64,000 nt of DNA from Lachnospiraceae bacterium (GTDB lineage Bacteria; Bacillota; Clostridia; Lachnospirales; Lachnospiraceae), in NCBI GenBank assembly GCA_902363555.1, contig CABJAM010000007.1, forward strand, positions 248,001-312,000. The letters are read 5' to 3'. Made by a program: the position numbers and the translations under genes. This document shows positions 45,651 to 53,270 of this stretch, piece after piece (the stretch's first letter is position 1; each line of letters opens with the position of its first letter). The notes beneath the pieces were generated by a model. The model saw only the letters and a program-made list of their open reading frames with translations. It made no database searches and was not told where the DNA came from.

Positions 45651-46607
45651 TTATCTGTTCTGAACACCTGTGCCGCAGTACAGATAAGTTCTGTCTGGAA
45701 CATCATTCATATCATCTTCGTCGATTTCTGCAACGCAGCGGGCCATAGAGCCGTCGCCCATGTACCATCTTAATGGGAAGCAGTAGAATCTGAAGCGTTT
45801 TCCTTTAACTTTTTCCAGGTCACCGCCAAGGTTTTCTACACCTACAATACCATGGCCGAGCATGGTCTTATGGCAGGGCTCCCAGGTTCCCCAGCATCCG
45901 ATGTCTTCAAGAGCGCCGAACTTCTTATCGTAAGCTTCTTTGCCGTGAATGCGGATATATTCTTCTTTATCAAATTCAGCGTAAGCCTCCTCGCCGAACT
46001 GCTCTTTGTATTCCTCAGTGATCGGTCTGCCGGATGCGCCAAGAAGGTTCATTCTGGTCATACCGTTATTACCCATAGCGGTGTGCAGAGGATGATCCAG
46101 AGCCTGCATATCCATAGCTACGCATTTTACTTTGTGATCAACAAACCACTGACCGGCTTCTACGCCAGTACCGCAGGAATAATGATAGTATTCCTTGGAA
46201 TCGTCAAATTTAAGGTGCATACCTGTATCAAGGCAGATAACCATACCTTCAAGTTCACCGGAATCCGGATCAATGCCGGCGCGGCGGCAGGCGTCATCCA
46301 GATGCTTGCCTGTAATAAGGCCCCAGCGCTCTACCTGGACATCAAGGCAGACAGCGTCGCCAGTGTAAGCATCTACAGGCATTTCATGGGTATAACGTGC
46401 TCTCATGCCGTCAAATTCTTTTTCCATAACGTGACGTGGAGCGTCGCAGTGTGTACCGGTATGCATGGTGCAGCCGATGTACTGTGTTAAAACGCCGCCT
46501 TTAGCCATCGTGTGCTTGCTGTCGATAACTGGCTTGTCAAAATATGGCCAGCGGGGGATCTCTGCGCTGAACGGATGTGTTAAATCAACAAAAACTTTCT
46601 TTCCCAT
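45651..46607 (-). CDS. cyclase-family metal-dependent hydrolase, probable dihydrophloroglucinol cyclohydrolase
   Basis: 318 residues from ATG 46607 (GGAGG 8 bases upstream); the open frame runs 22 codons further into the preceding gene's end and is not used. The metal site HTGTHCDAPRHV (HxGTHxDxPxH) is the hallmark of the cyclase/kynurenine-formamidase fold. Other conserved text: DLTHPFSAEIPRWPYFDKP, DAVCLDVQ, CLDTGMHLKF, HPLHTAMGNNGMTRMNLLGA. It is ~100 residues longer than formamidases. In the phloroglucinol pathway an enzyme of this fold opens the ring of dihydrophloroglucinol to 3-hydroxy-5-oxohexanoate. The assignment rests on fold plus neighbours. Confidence 0.8.
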   Translation of the reverse strand: MGKKVFVDLTHPFSAEIPRWPYFDKPVIDSKHTMAKGGVLTQYIGCTMHTGTHCDAPRHVMEKEFDGMRARYTHEMPVDAYTGDAVCLDVQVERWGLITGKHLDDACRRAGIDPDSGELEGMVICLDTGMHLKFDDSKEYYHYSCGTGVEAGQWFVDHKVKCVAMDMQALDHPLHTAMGNNGMTRMNLLGASGRPITEEYKEQFGEEAYAEFDKEEYIRIHGKEAYDKKFGALEDIGCWGTWEPCHKTMLGHGIVGVENLGGDLEKVKGKRFRFYCFPLRWYMGDGSMARCVAEIDEDDMNDVPDRTYLYCGTGVQNR

Positions 46608-46638
46608 TGTACTATTACCTCCATAAATGGTGTGTGAC

Positions 46639-47586
46639 TTATTTGTTATAAAGCATTTTGATGAGATATTCATTTAAACCGCCGTTGATCTGGGCGATCT
46701 CCTCATCGGTATATTTCATAAAGCCTTCATGGACGCCGTCCACAGCTTCCGCACGGAAGCCATTCTTGCCCTCGTCAAGCATTTCCTTTAACAGAGGTGA
46801 AGCGTCATGGCGGTCTTCAAGATCTTTTAAAACATAACTGTGGATATTATATGTAAGCTGTGTGCTGACCATATCGGAATTTACCAGTGGCGGCAAATAC
46901 GGAAGTCTTAAGCCGAAGCTGTATTTACAGGCCTCGTCCACAGTTTTGGCATCGGCGATCCCACGTTCAACGATGGAAATAGCTTCACGCCATAAGGCAT
47001 GCTGCATACGATTGGCAATAAATCCGGGTACATCTTTTTTACAGAGCACCGGCTTTTTACCGGCCTTCGTCAGGATATCCATCACTGTATCTGCAACGGC
47101 ATCGGAAGTTTCCGGTGTCTTAACCACTTCAACCAGCGGAATAAGAAATGCCGGGTTCCAGAAATGAGTACCGCACAGTCTTTCTTTATGCTTACACTTT
47201 GCGGAAATCTCTGTGGGGCTCATAACGGATGTATTTGTACAGAAGATCGTATCCTCGGCAACGACCTCTTCCAACTGTGCGAACAGGTTCTGCTTCATCT
47301 CCATATCTTCCAGGACACACTCCACAACAAGCTGGGCATTCTTCACGCCCTCGCTGTGCATATCCTGAGTGAAGCTGATCTTGGATACGATAGCATCCAC
47401 ATCGGCTTCTGTTACAATCCCTTTTTCAACGAGCAGCTTCATATTATTGCGGACCTTTGCTTCAACATCCACCGGGAATACATCGTATACTGTAACCTCG
47501 GCGCCGTCCATAGCCGCAAGTATCTGGGCAATCGCACTGCCCATCATACCGCCGCCGCATACTAAGAATTTCTTAATATCGCTCAT
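46639..47586 (-). CDS. 3-hydroxyacyl-CoA-dehydrogenase-like, probable 3-hydroxy-5-oxohexanoate dehydrogenase
   Basis: 315 residues, ATG behind GGGAGAT. NAD-binding VCGGGMMGSAIAQILAAM, the His-Glu pair in RLCGTHFWNPAFLIPLVEVV, and DVPGFIANRMQHALWREAISIVERGIADAKTVDEACKYSFGLRLPYLPPL. It is clearly distinct from Hbd at 42507 and has an extended C-terminus, like L-carnitine or L-gulonate dehydrogenases, which act on free hydroxyacids. Between cyclohydrolase and SDR genes, oxidation of 3-hydroxy-5-oxohexanoate to 3,5-dioxohexanoate is the best fit. Carnitine dehydrogenase is the main alternative. Confidence 0.8.
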   Translation of the reverse strand: MSDIKKFLVCGGGMMGSAIAQILAAMDGAEVTVYDVFPVDVEAKVRNNMKLLVEKGIVTEADVDAIVSKISFTQDMHSEGVKNAQLVVECVLEDMEMKQNLFAQLEEVVAEDTIFCTNTSVMSPTEISAKCKHKERLCGTHFWNPAFLIPLVEVVKTPETSDAVADTVMDILTKAGKKPVLCKKDVPGFIANRMQHALWREAISIVERGIADAKTVDEACKYSFGLRLPYLPPLVNSDMVSTQLTYNIHSYVLKDLEDRHDASPLLKEMLDEGKNGFRAEAVDGVHEGFMKYTDEEIAQINGGLNEYLIKMLYNK

Positions 47587-47642
47587 TTTATTATCTCCCT
47601 AAGTTTAGTTACCGTTTTACCCGGTGTGGCCTCTCAACGATT

Positions 47643-48437
47643 TTAGCAGGTCAGGTAACCGCCGCTGCAATCGTAGTTTCCGCCGGTCATATACTTGGAA
47701 GCTTCGGAGGAAAGGAATAAAGCAAATCCTACGAAATCATCCGGCTCAGCCAGACGGCCGATCGGCTCACGTTTCAGGAAGTTCTGGTAAACTGCGGATT
47801 CCGGATCAAACATCCACTCGGTCAGCTCGCTGCGGAATACTGTCGGGCAGATGGAGTTTACATTGATGCCATATTTTGCAGTCAGGTCGCAGGCCATACT
47901 GGAAACCATCAGATCTGCGCCGCCCTTGGATGTACAGTAGCCTGTGTAGCCGGCCATACCGCGTTTGGAACGCTGAGATGTAACAACAACCATCTTGCCG
48001 CCCTTACCCTGATCAACCATCTGCTGTGCAACATATTTGCAGACAACATAAACAGACTTGCAGTCTGCATCCATGATATACTGCCAGTCAGCTACGGACT
48101 GATCCAGAATGTTCTGAGGCTTATTGTAACCATGGCATACAGCCAGGATATTGATTTCGCCATATTTAGCAACGGCTGCTTTAATAAGAGCGTCAACGTC
48201 TTCTTCCTTTGCAGGATCAGCTACGCCATAAGCGCACTCAATGCCTTCAGCCTTGCACTCTTCTTCAAGAGCTTTTAATTTAGCTTCGTTACGGCCGGTC
48301 ATAAAAACCTTTGCTCCGGCATAGCCGTAAGCTTTTGCCAATACGCTGCCAAGAGCGCCTGTTGCGCCTGTAACAAGAGCAACCTTTCCTTCAACGGAAA
48401 ACATATTATTCACAAAATCTTTATTTACTGGAACCAT
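47643..48437 (-). CDS. SDR-family reductase, probable phloroglucinol reductase
   Basis: 264 residues, ATG behind AAGGAGG. The classical SDR cofactor motif TGATGALG, then active-site Ser in VVVTSQRSK and Tyr-x-x-x-Lys in [10 protein letters not shown]. The loop MTGRNEAKL after beta-2 suggests NADPH use. Closest in text to gluconate 5-dehydrogenase-like SDRs; phloroglucinol reductase belongs to this family. It reduces phloroglucinol to dihydrophloroglucinol as step one. Second gene of the operon, 63 bases after the cupin gene. Confidence 0.8.
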   Translation of the reverse strand: MVPVNKDFVNNMFSVEGKVALVTGATGALGSVLAKAYGYAGAKVFMTGRNEAKLKALEEECKAEGIECAYGVADPAKEEDVDALIKAAVAKYGEINILAVCHGYNKPQNILDQSVADWQYIMDADCKSVYVVCKYVAQQMVDQGKGGKMVVVTSQRSKRGMAGYTGYCTSKGGADLMVSSMACDLTAKYGINVNSICPTVFRSELTEWMFDPESAVYQNFLKREPIGRLAEPDDFVGFALFLSSEASKYMTGGNYDCSGGYLTC

Positions 48438-48500
48438 TTTAAGTTTCCTCCTTAGATTAATCTTCCAATGTTAAAACGGATTTTTGGGTCAGGTAAATGA

Positions 48501-48848
48501 TCATTCCGGATAGTTGATGATAACGAGCATTCTTGCAGGAAGGTTGCTCTTATTCTCAAGATAACGGCCTTCGTTTGGAGGGAAGGAGATGGATTCGTTT
48601 GCATGGATCACATATTCTTTGCCGTCTTTATCTGTAACAGTCATTTCGCCTTCAAGGACATAGTAAACTTTTTCCAGTGGGTTATCTTCGTAAGCGTAAT
48701 CAGCGCCGCCGCCTGGTAAAAATTCGCTCATGCCCATCCAGAATTTGGAAGCGCCTGTTTCATCTTTTCCATGATAGCGCATGCATACACAGCCATGATG
48801 GCCCGGTGCATTATAAGTAGATAAATCTGCAAGTGTTCTCTTAACCAT
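48501..48848 (-). CDS. small cupin protein, first gene of the phloroglucinol operon
   Basis: 115 residues, ATG behind GGGG. One cupin barrel: SEFLPGGGADYAYEDNPLEKVYYVLEGEMTVTDKDGKEYVIHANESISFPPNEGRYLENKSNLPARMLVIINYPE. The usual first-motif His pair is missing (GGGADYAYEDNPLEKVYYVLEG), leaving Glu as the only clear ligand, so metal binding may be weak or altered. It may act as a tautomerase or isomerase or bind the ligand; none of these is shown. Strongly placed promoter upstream. Confidence 0.78.
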   Translation of the reverse strand: MVKRTLADLSTYNAPGHHGCVCMRYHGKDETGASKFWMGMSEFLPGGGADYAYEDNPLEKVYYVLEGEMTVTDKDGKEYVIHANESISFPPNEGRYLENKSNLPARMLVIINYPE

Positions 48849-49073
48849 TTTGATTACCCCTTTTCTTCATTGAGCAGATATCCGGTCATACATAATAAAT
48901 GTTTCCCGGCCGGACAGCGCCGCATTTTATTGAATGTTTATAAAGTTTTAATGCTTCCTTCAGAGCGTCCGTCATAATTCACAAACGCGAAGGTGTAATT
49001 CGCCTTCAAAAGAAGCATAAATAACAGCAGTAAATTTTGTGATAAAATTAACATCTACATTTACCGTGTTTTT

Positions 49074-49102
49074 ATTATATAACATTACAATCTTTTATGC
49101 AA
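49074..49102 (-). promoter_or_regulatory. promoter of the phloroglucinol operon
   Basis: On the minus strand TTGCAT (49097-49102), 17 bases, TATAAT (49074-49079): close to consensus and about 225 bases upstream of the cupin start, leaving a long untranslated leader. It lies in the 48849-49253 gap, which has no gene. Confidence 0.75.
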
Positions 49103-49123
49103 TAATTACAATAAAGTTAGGTG

Positions 49124-49140
49124 GTTACTTTTTAGTTACT
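49124..49140. promoter_or_regulatory. candidate HxlR operator in the divergent promoter region
   Basis: Minus-strand AGTAACTAAAAAGTAAC contains two direct GTAAC halves 11 bases apart, about 21 bases upstream of the operon's -35. AAAAAGTAAC and AGTAACTA recur at 53537-53548 before the OFA transporter gene. Location between divergent promoters and reuse support a regulator site. Confidence 0.5.
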
Positions 49141-49186
49141 GTCGATTGTTTCTGTTGTTGTTATTTACTAAGGCAAAAATATATTA

Positions 49187-49192
49187 TATAAT
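49187..49192 (+). promoter_or_regulatory. -10 element of the HxlR gene
   Basis: TATAAT about 60 bases upstream of the ATG. The -35 region is poor (TTTACT at 49164-49169 with 17-base spacing), consistent with a weak or controlled promoter. Confidence 0.5.
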
Positions 49193-49253
49193 GAAGACAA
49201 CGATTTGTACGAAACGATGAAATAACAAAAAAACAAATCCTGGAGGTTATCGA

Positions 49254-49670
49254 ATGGACTATATCAACCCTTATTTGTATGGAATGCGCTGCATTTCCGG
49301 TAAATGGAAAACCACGATCCTGCATCACATCTATACCTATGGCAGTATCCGTTTTAATGAGACGAAAAAGACATTGCCCATCAGCGAAAAAGTACTCAGC
49401 CAGCAGTTAAAAGAGCTGGAGCGTGACGGCCTTGTGCGCCGCATCCAGCATCAGGTCATGCCCTTGAAAGTCGAATATGTCCTCACCCCCATTGGGGAGG
49501 AGCTGATTCCCGCATTGGACCTCATTTATATATGGAGCATCAAGCGTATGCACGAGCGCGGCGTTCCCATCGATCCGGACGCGTTTGTTGTCCATCAGGC
49601 TCCCCGCTATGCCAATGAACTGGGCGACATTATGACTGAAAACGGATTCCCTCCAAAAACCCAGGAATGA
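49254..49670 (+). CDS. HxlR-family transcriptional regulator
   Basis: 138 residues, ATG behind GGAGG. The winged helix of the HxlR group is complete: MRCISGKWKTTILHHIYTYGSIRFNETKKTLPISEKVLSQQLKELERDGLVRRIQHQVMPLKVEYVLTPIGEELIPAL. One Cys (MRCISGKW) sits at the position used by redox- or electrophile-sensing members. Divergent from the phloroglucinol operon, so probably its regulator, responding to a phenolic or quinone-like signal. The C-terminal ~35 residues are longer than usual. Confidence 0.9.
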   Translation: MDYINPYLYGMRCISGKWKTTILHHIYTYGSIRFNETKKTLPISEKVLSQQLKELERDGLVRRIQHQVMPLKVEYVLTPIGEELIPALDLIYIWSIKRMHERGVPIDPDAFVVHQAPRYANELGDIMTENGFPPKTQE

Positions 49671-49675
49671 ACCGT

Positions 49676-49765
49676 CGTTGCTTCGCACATCCCGGCTGAC
49701 GCCGGGTCGCGGCAGCCGCCGCAAAGGCGAGCAAGCTCCCCTTTGTGGCTCGTTGCTTCGCGCAA
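49676..49765 (+). repeat. ~90-bp direct repeat, right copy bracketing the phloroglucinol operon
   Basis: Begins and ends with CGTTGCTTCG; core CCCGGCTGACGCCGGGTCGCGGCAG and GAGCAAGCTCCC. It matches 44316-44413 in the same orientation, with a shorter inner hairpin. It starts 5 bases after the HxlR stop. Confidence 0.85.
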
Positions 49766-49769
49766 AATC

Positions 49770-49803
49770 ATGGGGCTGTCACTCTGAACCGTGATAGCCC
49801 CAT
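49770..49803. terminator. bidirectional terminator between HxlR and sdaAA genes
   Basis: ATGGGGCT-G-TCAC / GTGA-T-AGCCCCAT with an 8-base loop, followed by AATTTTG. It lies between two convergent genes. Confidence 0.75.
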
Positions 49804-49818
49804 AATTTTGCAATATTT

Positions 49819-50691
49819 TTATGCTCCGAAAATCTCCTCCGCGATCTGTTTCCCGGTCGCAGTGCCTGCGATTCCGCCCTCGGCAGTCTCCTTCAGTGAC
49901 GATGGCAGCGCTTTTCCCACCTTGTACATGGCTTCCACCACCTCATCCGCAGGGATCAGGCATGGAGCACCGCTGAGCGCGATATCCGCGCTGGTCAGCG
50001 CGTTGACCGTCTGCGACGCATTGCGCAGAGCACAGGGGAGCTGCACAAGGCCTGCCACCGGATCACATACCAGACCCATACAGTTCATAAGCGCAAAGCC
50101 ACAGGCATTGCTCACCATCGTATTGGTTCCGCCGCACATATGCACCGCCGCCGCAGCCGCCATAGCCGCCGCCACGCCGCACTCCGCCTGACAGCCCCCT
50201 TCGGCTCCGGCCACTGTGGCGTTTTTCATCACCACCGCACCGATTCCGGATGCCGTCAGCATACCCTGATAAACGATTTTATCTTCAAACAGATAGCGGT
50301 TGCGCACTGCAATGAGTACCGACGGCAATATGCCGCAGGAGCCCGCCGTAGGCGCAGCGCAGATTTTTCCCATGGACGCATTGATCTCACAACAGGAAAG
50401 GGCCAGCGCCATAGCCTCATTCATAAACTCACCGCAAATGCCACCCTTCTCCTTTGTATATTTGTACTGGGTATTCGCGCTGCCTTTGATCAGATTGCCT
50501 ACAGTATCATAAGGCTTATCTAGCGCACGGCTCGCCGACGCCTCCATAACTTCAAAACGCCGCTTTAATTCTTTATAAATATCGGACTCCGATTTGCCGG
50601 AAACGAGCATCTCATTTTCCAGCACAATTTCCCAGAGGGCTGTTCCTCTCTCATCCGCTTGTTTACATAAATCACTAATTGAATTATACAT
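49819..50691 (-). CDS. sdaAA: L-serine dehydratase, iron-sulfur type, alpha subunit
   Basis: 290 residues, ATG behind GGGAG. The alpha domain carries the iron-sulfur Cys residues: CCEINASMGKICAAPTAGSCGILPSVL, NCMGLVCDPVAGLVQLPC. Length fits the two-subunit clostridial form. With the beta subunit it deaminates L-serine to pyruvate and ammonia. It follows the beta-subunit gene by 60 bases. Confidence 0.95.
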   Translation of the reverse strand: MYNSISDLCKQADERGTALWEIVLENEMLVSGKSESDIYKELKRRFEVMEASASRALDKPYDTVGNLIKGSANTQYKYTKEKGGICGEFMNEAMALALSCCEINASMGKICAAPTAGSCGILPSVLIAVRNRYLFEDKIVYQGMLTASGIGAVVMKNATVAGAEGGCQAECGVAAAMAAAAAVHMCGGTNTMVSNACGFALMNCMGLVCDPVAGLVQLPCALRNASQTVNALTSADIALSGAPCLIPADEVVEAMYKVGKALPSSLKETAEGGIAGTATGKQIAEEIFGA

Positions 50692-50751
50692 GCTTTAATC
50701 TCCCATATTTCCGGATTCTGTTACGGCCTAATTCCATGAAGCGAATACGTA

Positions 50752-51420
50752 TCACTCCGGCTTGTCCACCGCCCGCACTTCGATCACGTCTGCGATGGCC
50801 TCGATGGCCCGGACCACCTTATCGCTGATCTTATCGTCCGTTTCAATGATACAAAAAGCCACATCGCCCCGGGAACGCCGGTTCAGCTTCATCACAGCGA
50901 TATTCACATCCGCCTCGGACAAAATACCGGAAATCTTGCTGATGACACCCTTGTGGTCATAGTGGCTGATCAGCAGCGTGGCTGCCTGGGCATTAAATTC
51001 GGTGACAAATTCATTCACTCTGCAAATAACGATCTGCCCGCCGCCAATGGAGGATCCCACGATATTGTGAATCGTACCATCCTGGCAATAAAAGGTGATC
51101 AGCACCGAATTTTCATGGGCATTTTCCAACTCAAGCTCATAAAATGTATACTCTAACGGACGCGTCGCCGCCAGCTCAAAGGCGCGGGAGAGCCGCTCAT
51201 CATCCTCATGGATGCCCAAAACTCCCGCCAGCAGCGCCCGGTCCGTGCCGTGCCCTTTATACGTATGGGCAAAGGAGCCATGCAGACCAAAGGTGACTTT
51301 ATCAAAAGGCTTTCCCACGATCAATGCCGCTACCCGCGCCAGCCGTGCCGCGCCAGCCGTATGTGAGCTGGATGGTCCGATCATCACAGGACCCAACACA
51401 TCAAAAATACTGATATCCAT
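50752..51420 (-). CDS. sdaAB: L-serine dehydratase, iron-sulfur type, beta subunit
   Basis: 222 residues from ATG 51420; the upstream ATG at 51432 includes the ribosome site TGGAGG. IFDVLGPVMIGPSSSHTAGAARLARVA is the family's substrate-loop text. The last ~75 residues form an ACT domain (ATLLISHYDHKGVISKISGILSEADVNIAVMKLNRRSRGDVAFCIIETD), as expected for the two-subunit enzyme. First gene of the sda operon. Confidence 0.95.
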   Translation of the reverse strand: MDISIFDVLGPVMIGPSSSHTAGAARLARVAALIVGKPFDKVTFGLHGSFAHTYKGHGTDRALLAGVLGIHEDDERLSRAFELAATRPLEYTFYELELENAHENSVLITFYCQDGTIHNIVGSSIGGGQIVICRVNEFVTEFNAQAATLLISHYDHKGVISKISGILSEADVNIAVMKLNRRSRGDVAFCIIETDDKISDKVVRAIEAIADVIEVRAVDKPE

Positions 51421-51466
51421 AAAAACCTCCATTTACAGCGCTGCCGTACGCATATATTCCCAAAAC

Positions 51467-51512
51467 AGCCGCCTAAAATGAGAACGCCCGAGGCGGCTCA
51501 TTTTAGGCGGCT
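51467..51512 (-). terminator. terminator-like hairpin upstream of sdaAB
   Basis: Perfect 16-bp stem AGCCGCCTAAAATGAG / CTCATTTTAGGCGGCT with a 14-base loop. On the minus strand it follows the secreted-protein gene and lies 47 bases before sdaAB, so it may insulate or attenuate. Confidence 0.7.
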
Positions 51513-51539
51513 CATAAAAATCCATCCGGCGCCGCCGTT

Positions 51540-51607
51540 CTATAATTTGTCACGGATTTCCAGAGGAAATCGTTGACCTGCTTGCGCATCAGCGCAATTT
51601 CTAATAT
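51540..51607 (-). repeat. single copy of the 64-bp REP-like element, inverted
   Basis: TATAATTTGTCACGGATTTCC... through GCGCATCAGCGCAATTTC matches the reverse complement of the 8591 array, both stem-loops preserved. It lies downstream of the secreted-protein gene. Confidence 0.85.
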
Positions 51608-51640
51608 ATAGTATTACAAAAAACTGTCTAAACTATTACT

Positions 51641-52618
51641 TTATTTTTCCACCGCCACTGTGCGGCTTAATGTCTCACCACAAATACTACAGGTCATCGT
51701 CTCCCTGCGGTAAAGTCCATAATCCACATATTCCACAACTTTCCATACACCTCTGTGGTCCAGCTTCTCCCGGATCACTGCGCCGCATACCGTACAAACC
51801 TGAGGCTGCGTACAGGTAGCCGCGGCTCCCGGCGTATGACTTTTCTTTTCCCGGATCACCTCGCCGCAAAGCGTGCATATCTGATCATGGGTACAATCCG
51901 GCTCTGCGGACAGCTTATGATCCGTATGCTCAACACTAAATTCAATGCGCAAAAAGGGCTGTCCACTGTAAGTTAAAATCCGGCCGAAATCCTTCCGGTC
52001 CATTCCCGCATACATCTCCACCAGATCACAGTCCGCCGCCGTCGGGTAACTGATGCTGGCCCCATCGGCCACAGCCACAGCCCGCTCTCCGTACACATGG
52101 TCATCCTTCATCACCGGATACGACAACATGGATATCGTACCGCTGCCATAAGCATCCATATCCAGCACGGCCCCGCTGTTCACCAAGATGCCGCTGTTCC
52201 CGGAGCCCGCATATAAAACATTATCCCCATGAAAATTCAAATCCACCGTGGCATCCTTATCAATGATCAGTGGAAAGCAATCGTGAAGCGTCCGCTGGTC
52301 AATAACAAGATCATTAAACACAAGCGTATGCTTACCGCCAGCTACCTCGATCCCATAAGCCTCATTACTTCTTCCGGTAATCAAATACACGCCGGTAAAT
52401 GGAACACTGGCATTATCTCCATAACAATAGCCATCCTCGGTAATTAGAACCTTCCCCTTGGAAATATCCAGCTCCACATACTCCTGCTCCGTCTCATCGT
52501 CCGCCTCCGGATTCGCATATCCCCGCACCGGAAACAAAATCACAAAAGCAGCCACAATAAACAAAGCGATCCATCTCACTGTGTCAAATATACAAAACTG
52601 TCTGAATTTCTTTATCAT
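51641..52618 (-). CDS. secreted protein with beta-helix-like domain and C-terminal CxxCG repeats
   Basis: 325 residues, ATG behind GGGGG. N-terminal signal/anchor (IALFIVAAFVILFPVRGYA). Residues ~50-160 read as stacked beta strands (GKHTLVFNDLVID, DKDATVDLNFHGDNVLYAGSGNSGILVNSGAVLDMDAYGSGTISML), like carbohydrate-binding beta-helix proteins. The C-terminus has three short zinc-ribbon-like units with spaced Cys pairs (CTHDQICTLCGEVIREKKSHTPG; CTQPQVCTVCGAVIREKLDH; CSICGETL), often seen in surface proteins of Firmicutes. Role in adhesion or glycan binding is a guess. Confidence 0.65.
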   Translation of the reverse strand: MIKKFRQFCIFDTVRWIALFIVAAFVILFPVRGYANPEADDETEQEYVELDISKGKVLITEDGYCYGDNASVPFTGVYLITGRSNEAYGIEVAGGKHTLVFNDLVIDQRTLHDCFPLIIDKDATVDLNFHGDNVLYAGSGNSGILVNSGAVLDMDAYGSGTISMLSYPVMKDDHVYGERAVAVADGASISYPTAADCDLVEMYAGMDRKDFGRILTYSGQPFLRIEFSVEHTDHKLSAEPDCTHDQICTLCGEVIREKKSHTPGAAATCTQPQVCTVCGAVIREKLDHRGVWKVVEYVDYGLYRRETMTCSICGETLSRTVAVEK

Positions 52619-52714
52619 AGCTGCCCCCTTTTATAAAAATATTATTTCCTATTACTAATATAATATAAAATTTTTATAAATTTCGCAAGGAAAACTTCAG
52701 AAAATCAGAAACAA

Positions 52715-53120
52715 TTTACAGGGGGCCGAAAACTGGCCCAACGCCCATGCGCCCCGGTCCAGACTACGTTCCCGACGGCCGGCACTATCCTGCGACACCT
52801 CCCTGGCCATAGCCTTCGTTCTGGAGCATACGGAGGGAAACCTACGGAGACTTAGGACGGGAAGCTCCATTTGGGGAGGCATATTTGAGATTTCCAGGCT
52901 CAAATATGAGATTCAAGCGAAGGAAGGTCATAAAGAGCTTACTGAGCATTGAGCCGGTCCTCCCCAAATGGGGCTTACCGGCCTTAGTCGAAGTTGTTTT
53001 CCGGAGTCGCTTCAGAACGAAGGCTATGGCCAGGGAGGTGTCGCAGGGGAGCGTCGGCCGTCGGGAATGTAGTCTGGATTGGGGTGCATAGGCGTTGGGC
53101 CAGTTTTCGGCCCCTGTAAA
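52715..53120. repeat. 406-bp near-perfect palindromic element
   Basis: Ends are exact: TTTACAGGGG at 52715 and CCCCTGTAAA ending at 53120. Both arms, about 165-175 bases each, pair with high identity; for example the segments CCTCCCTGGCCATAGCC and its complement match without change. The middle (about 52880-52958) is unpaired apart from a small ATTTGAG/CTCAAAT hairpin. Open frames in it mirror each other and are not believable genes. No clear target-site duplication is seen. It may be a MITE-like element or a very long hairpin RNA. Confidence 0.85.
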
Positions 53121-53127
53121 CGGCAAA

Positions 53128-53201
53128 GAAAAAACTCCGGTCCAAACAGCCTTTCCACAAACCGTTTGGCGGAGTTTTCCTTCTGTCCTCCGGGAGGACA
53201 G
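53128..53201 (+). terminator. two consecutive hairpins next to the 406-bp palindrome
   Basis: First, AAAACTCCG..CCAAAC / GTTTGG.GGAGTTTT (53128-53175), terminator-like. Second, the tight CTGTCCTCC-GG-GAGGACAG (53183-53201). They lie in the 52619-53616 gap, which has no gene. Confidence 0.65.
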
Positions 53202-53270
53202 TTACAGGGGTTTTATATAAGGAGATTTAACGTTTTAGAAACGCGAGTATGGCAATTTTAAGTATCATTT

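Noticed and set aside
46639..47586. L-carnitine dehydrogenase with BKACE for carnitine breakdown
   Set aside because: The HADH-like plus DUF849 pair fits that pathway too, but the cyclase-fold hydrolase and SDR have no place in it and no betaine/carnitine transporter is nearby. Kept as an alternative only.
52697..53126. Short open frames of 68-94 codons on both strands
   Set aside because: They mirror each other because they lie in the arms of the palindrome; no ribosome sites and no recognisable domains.
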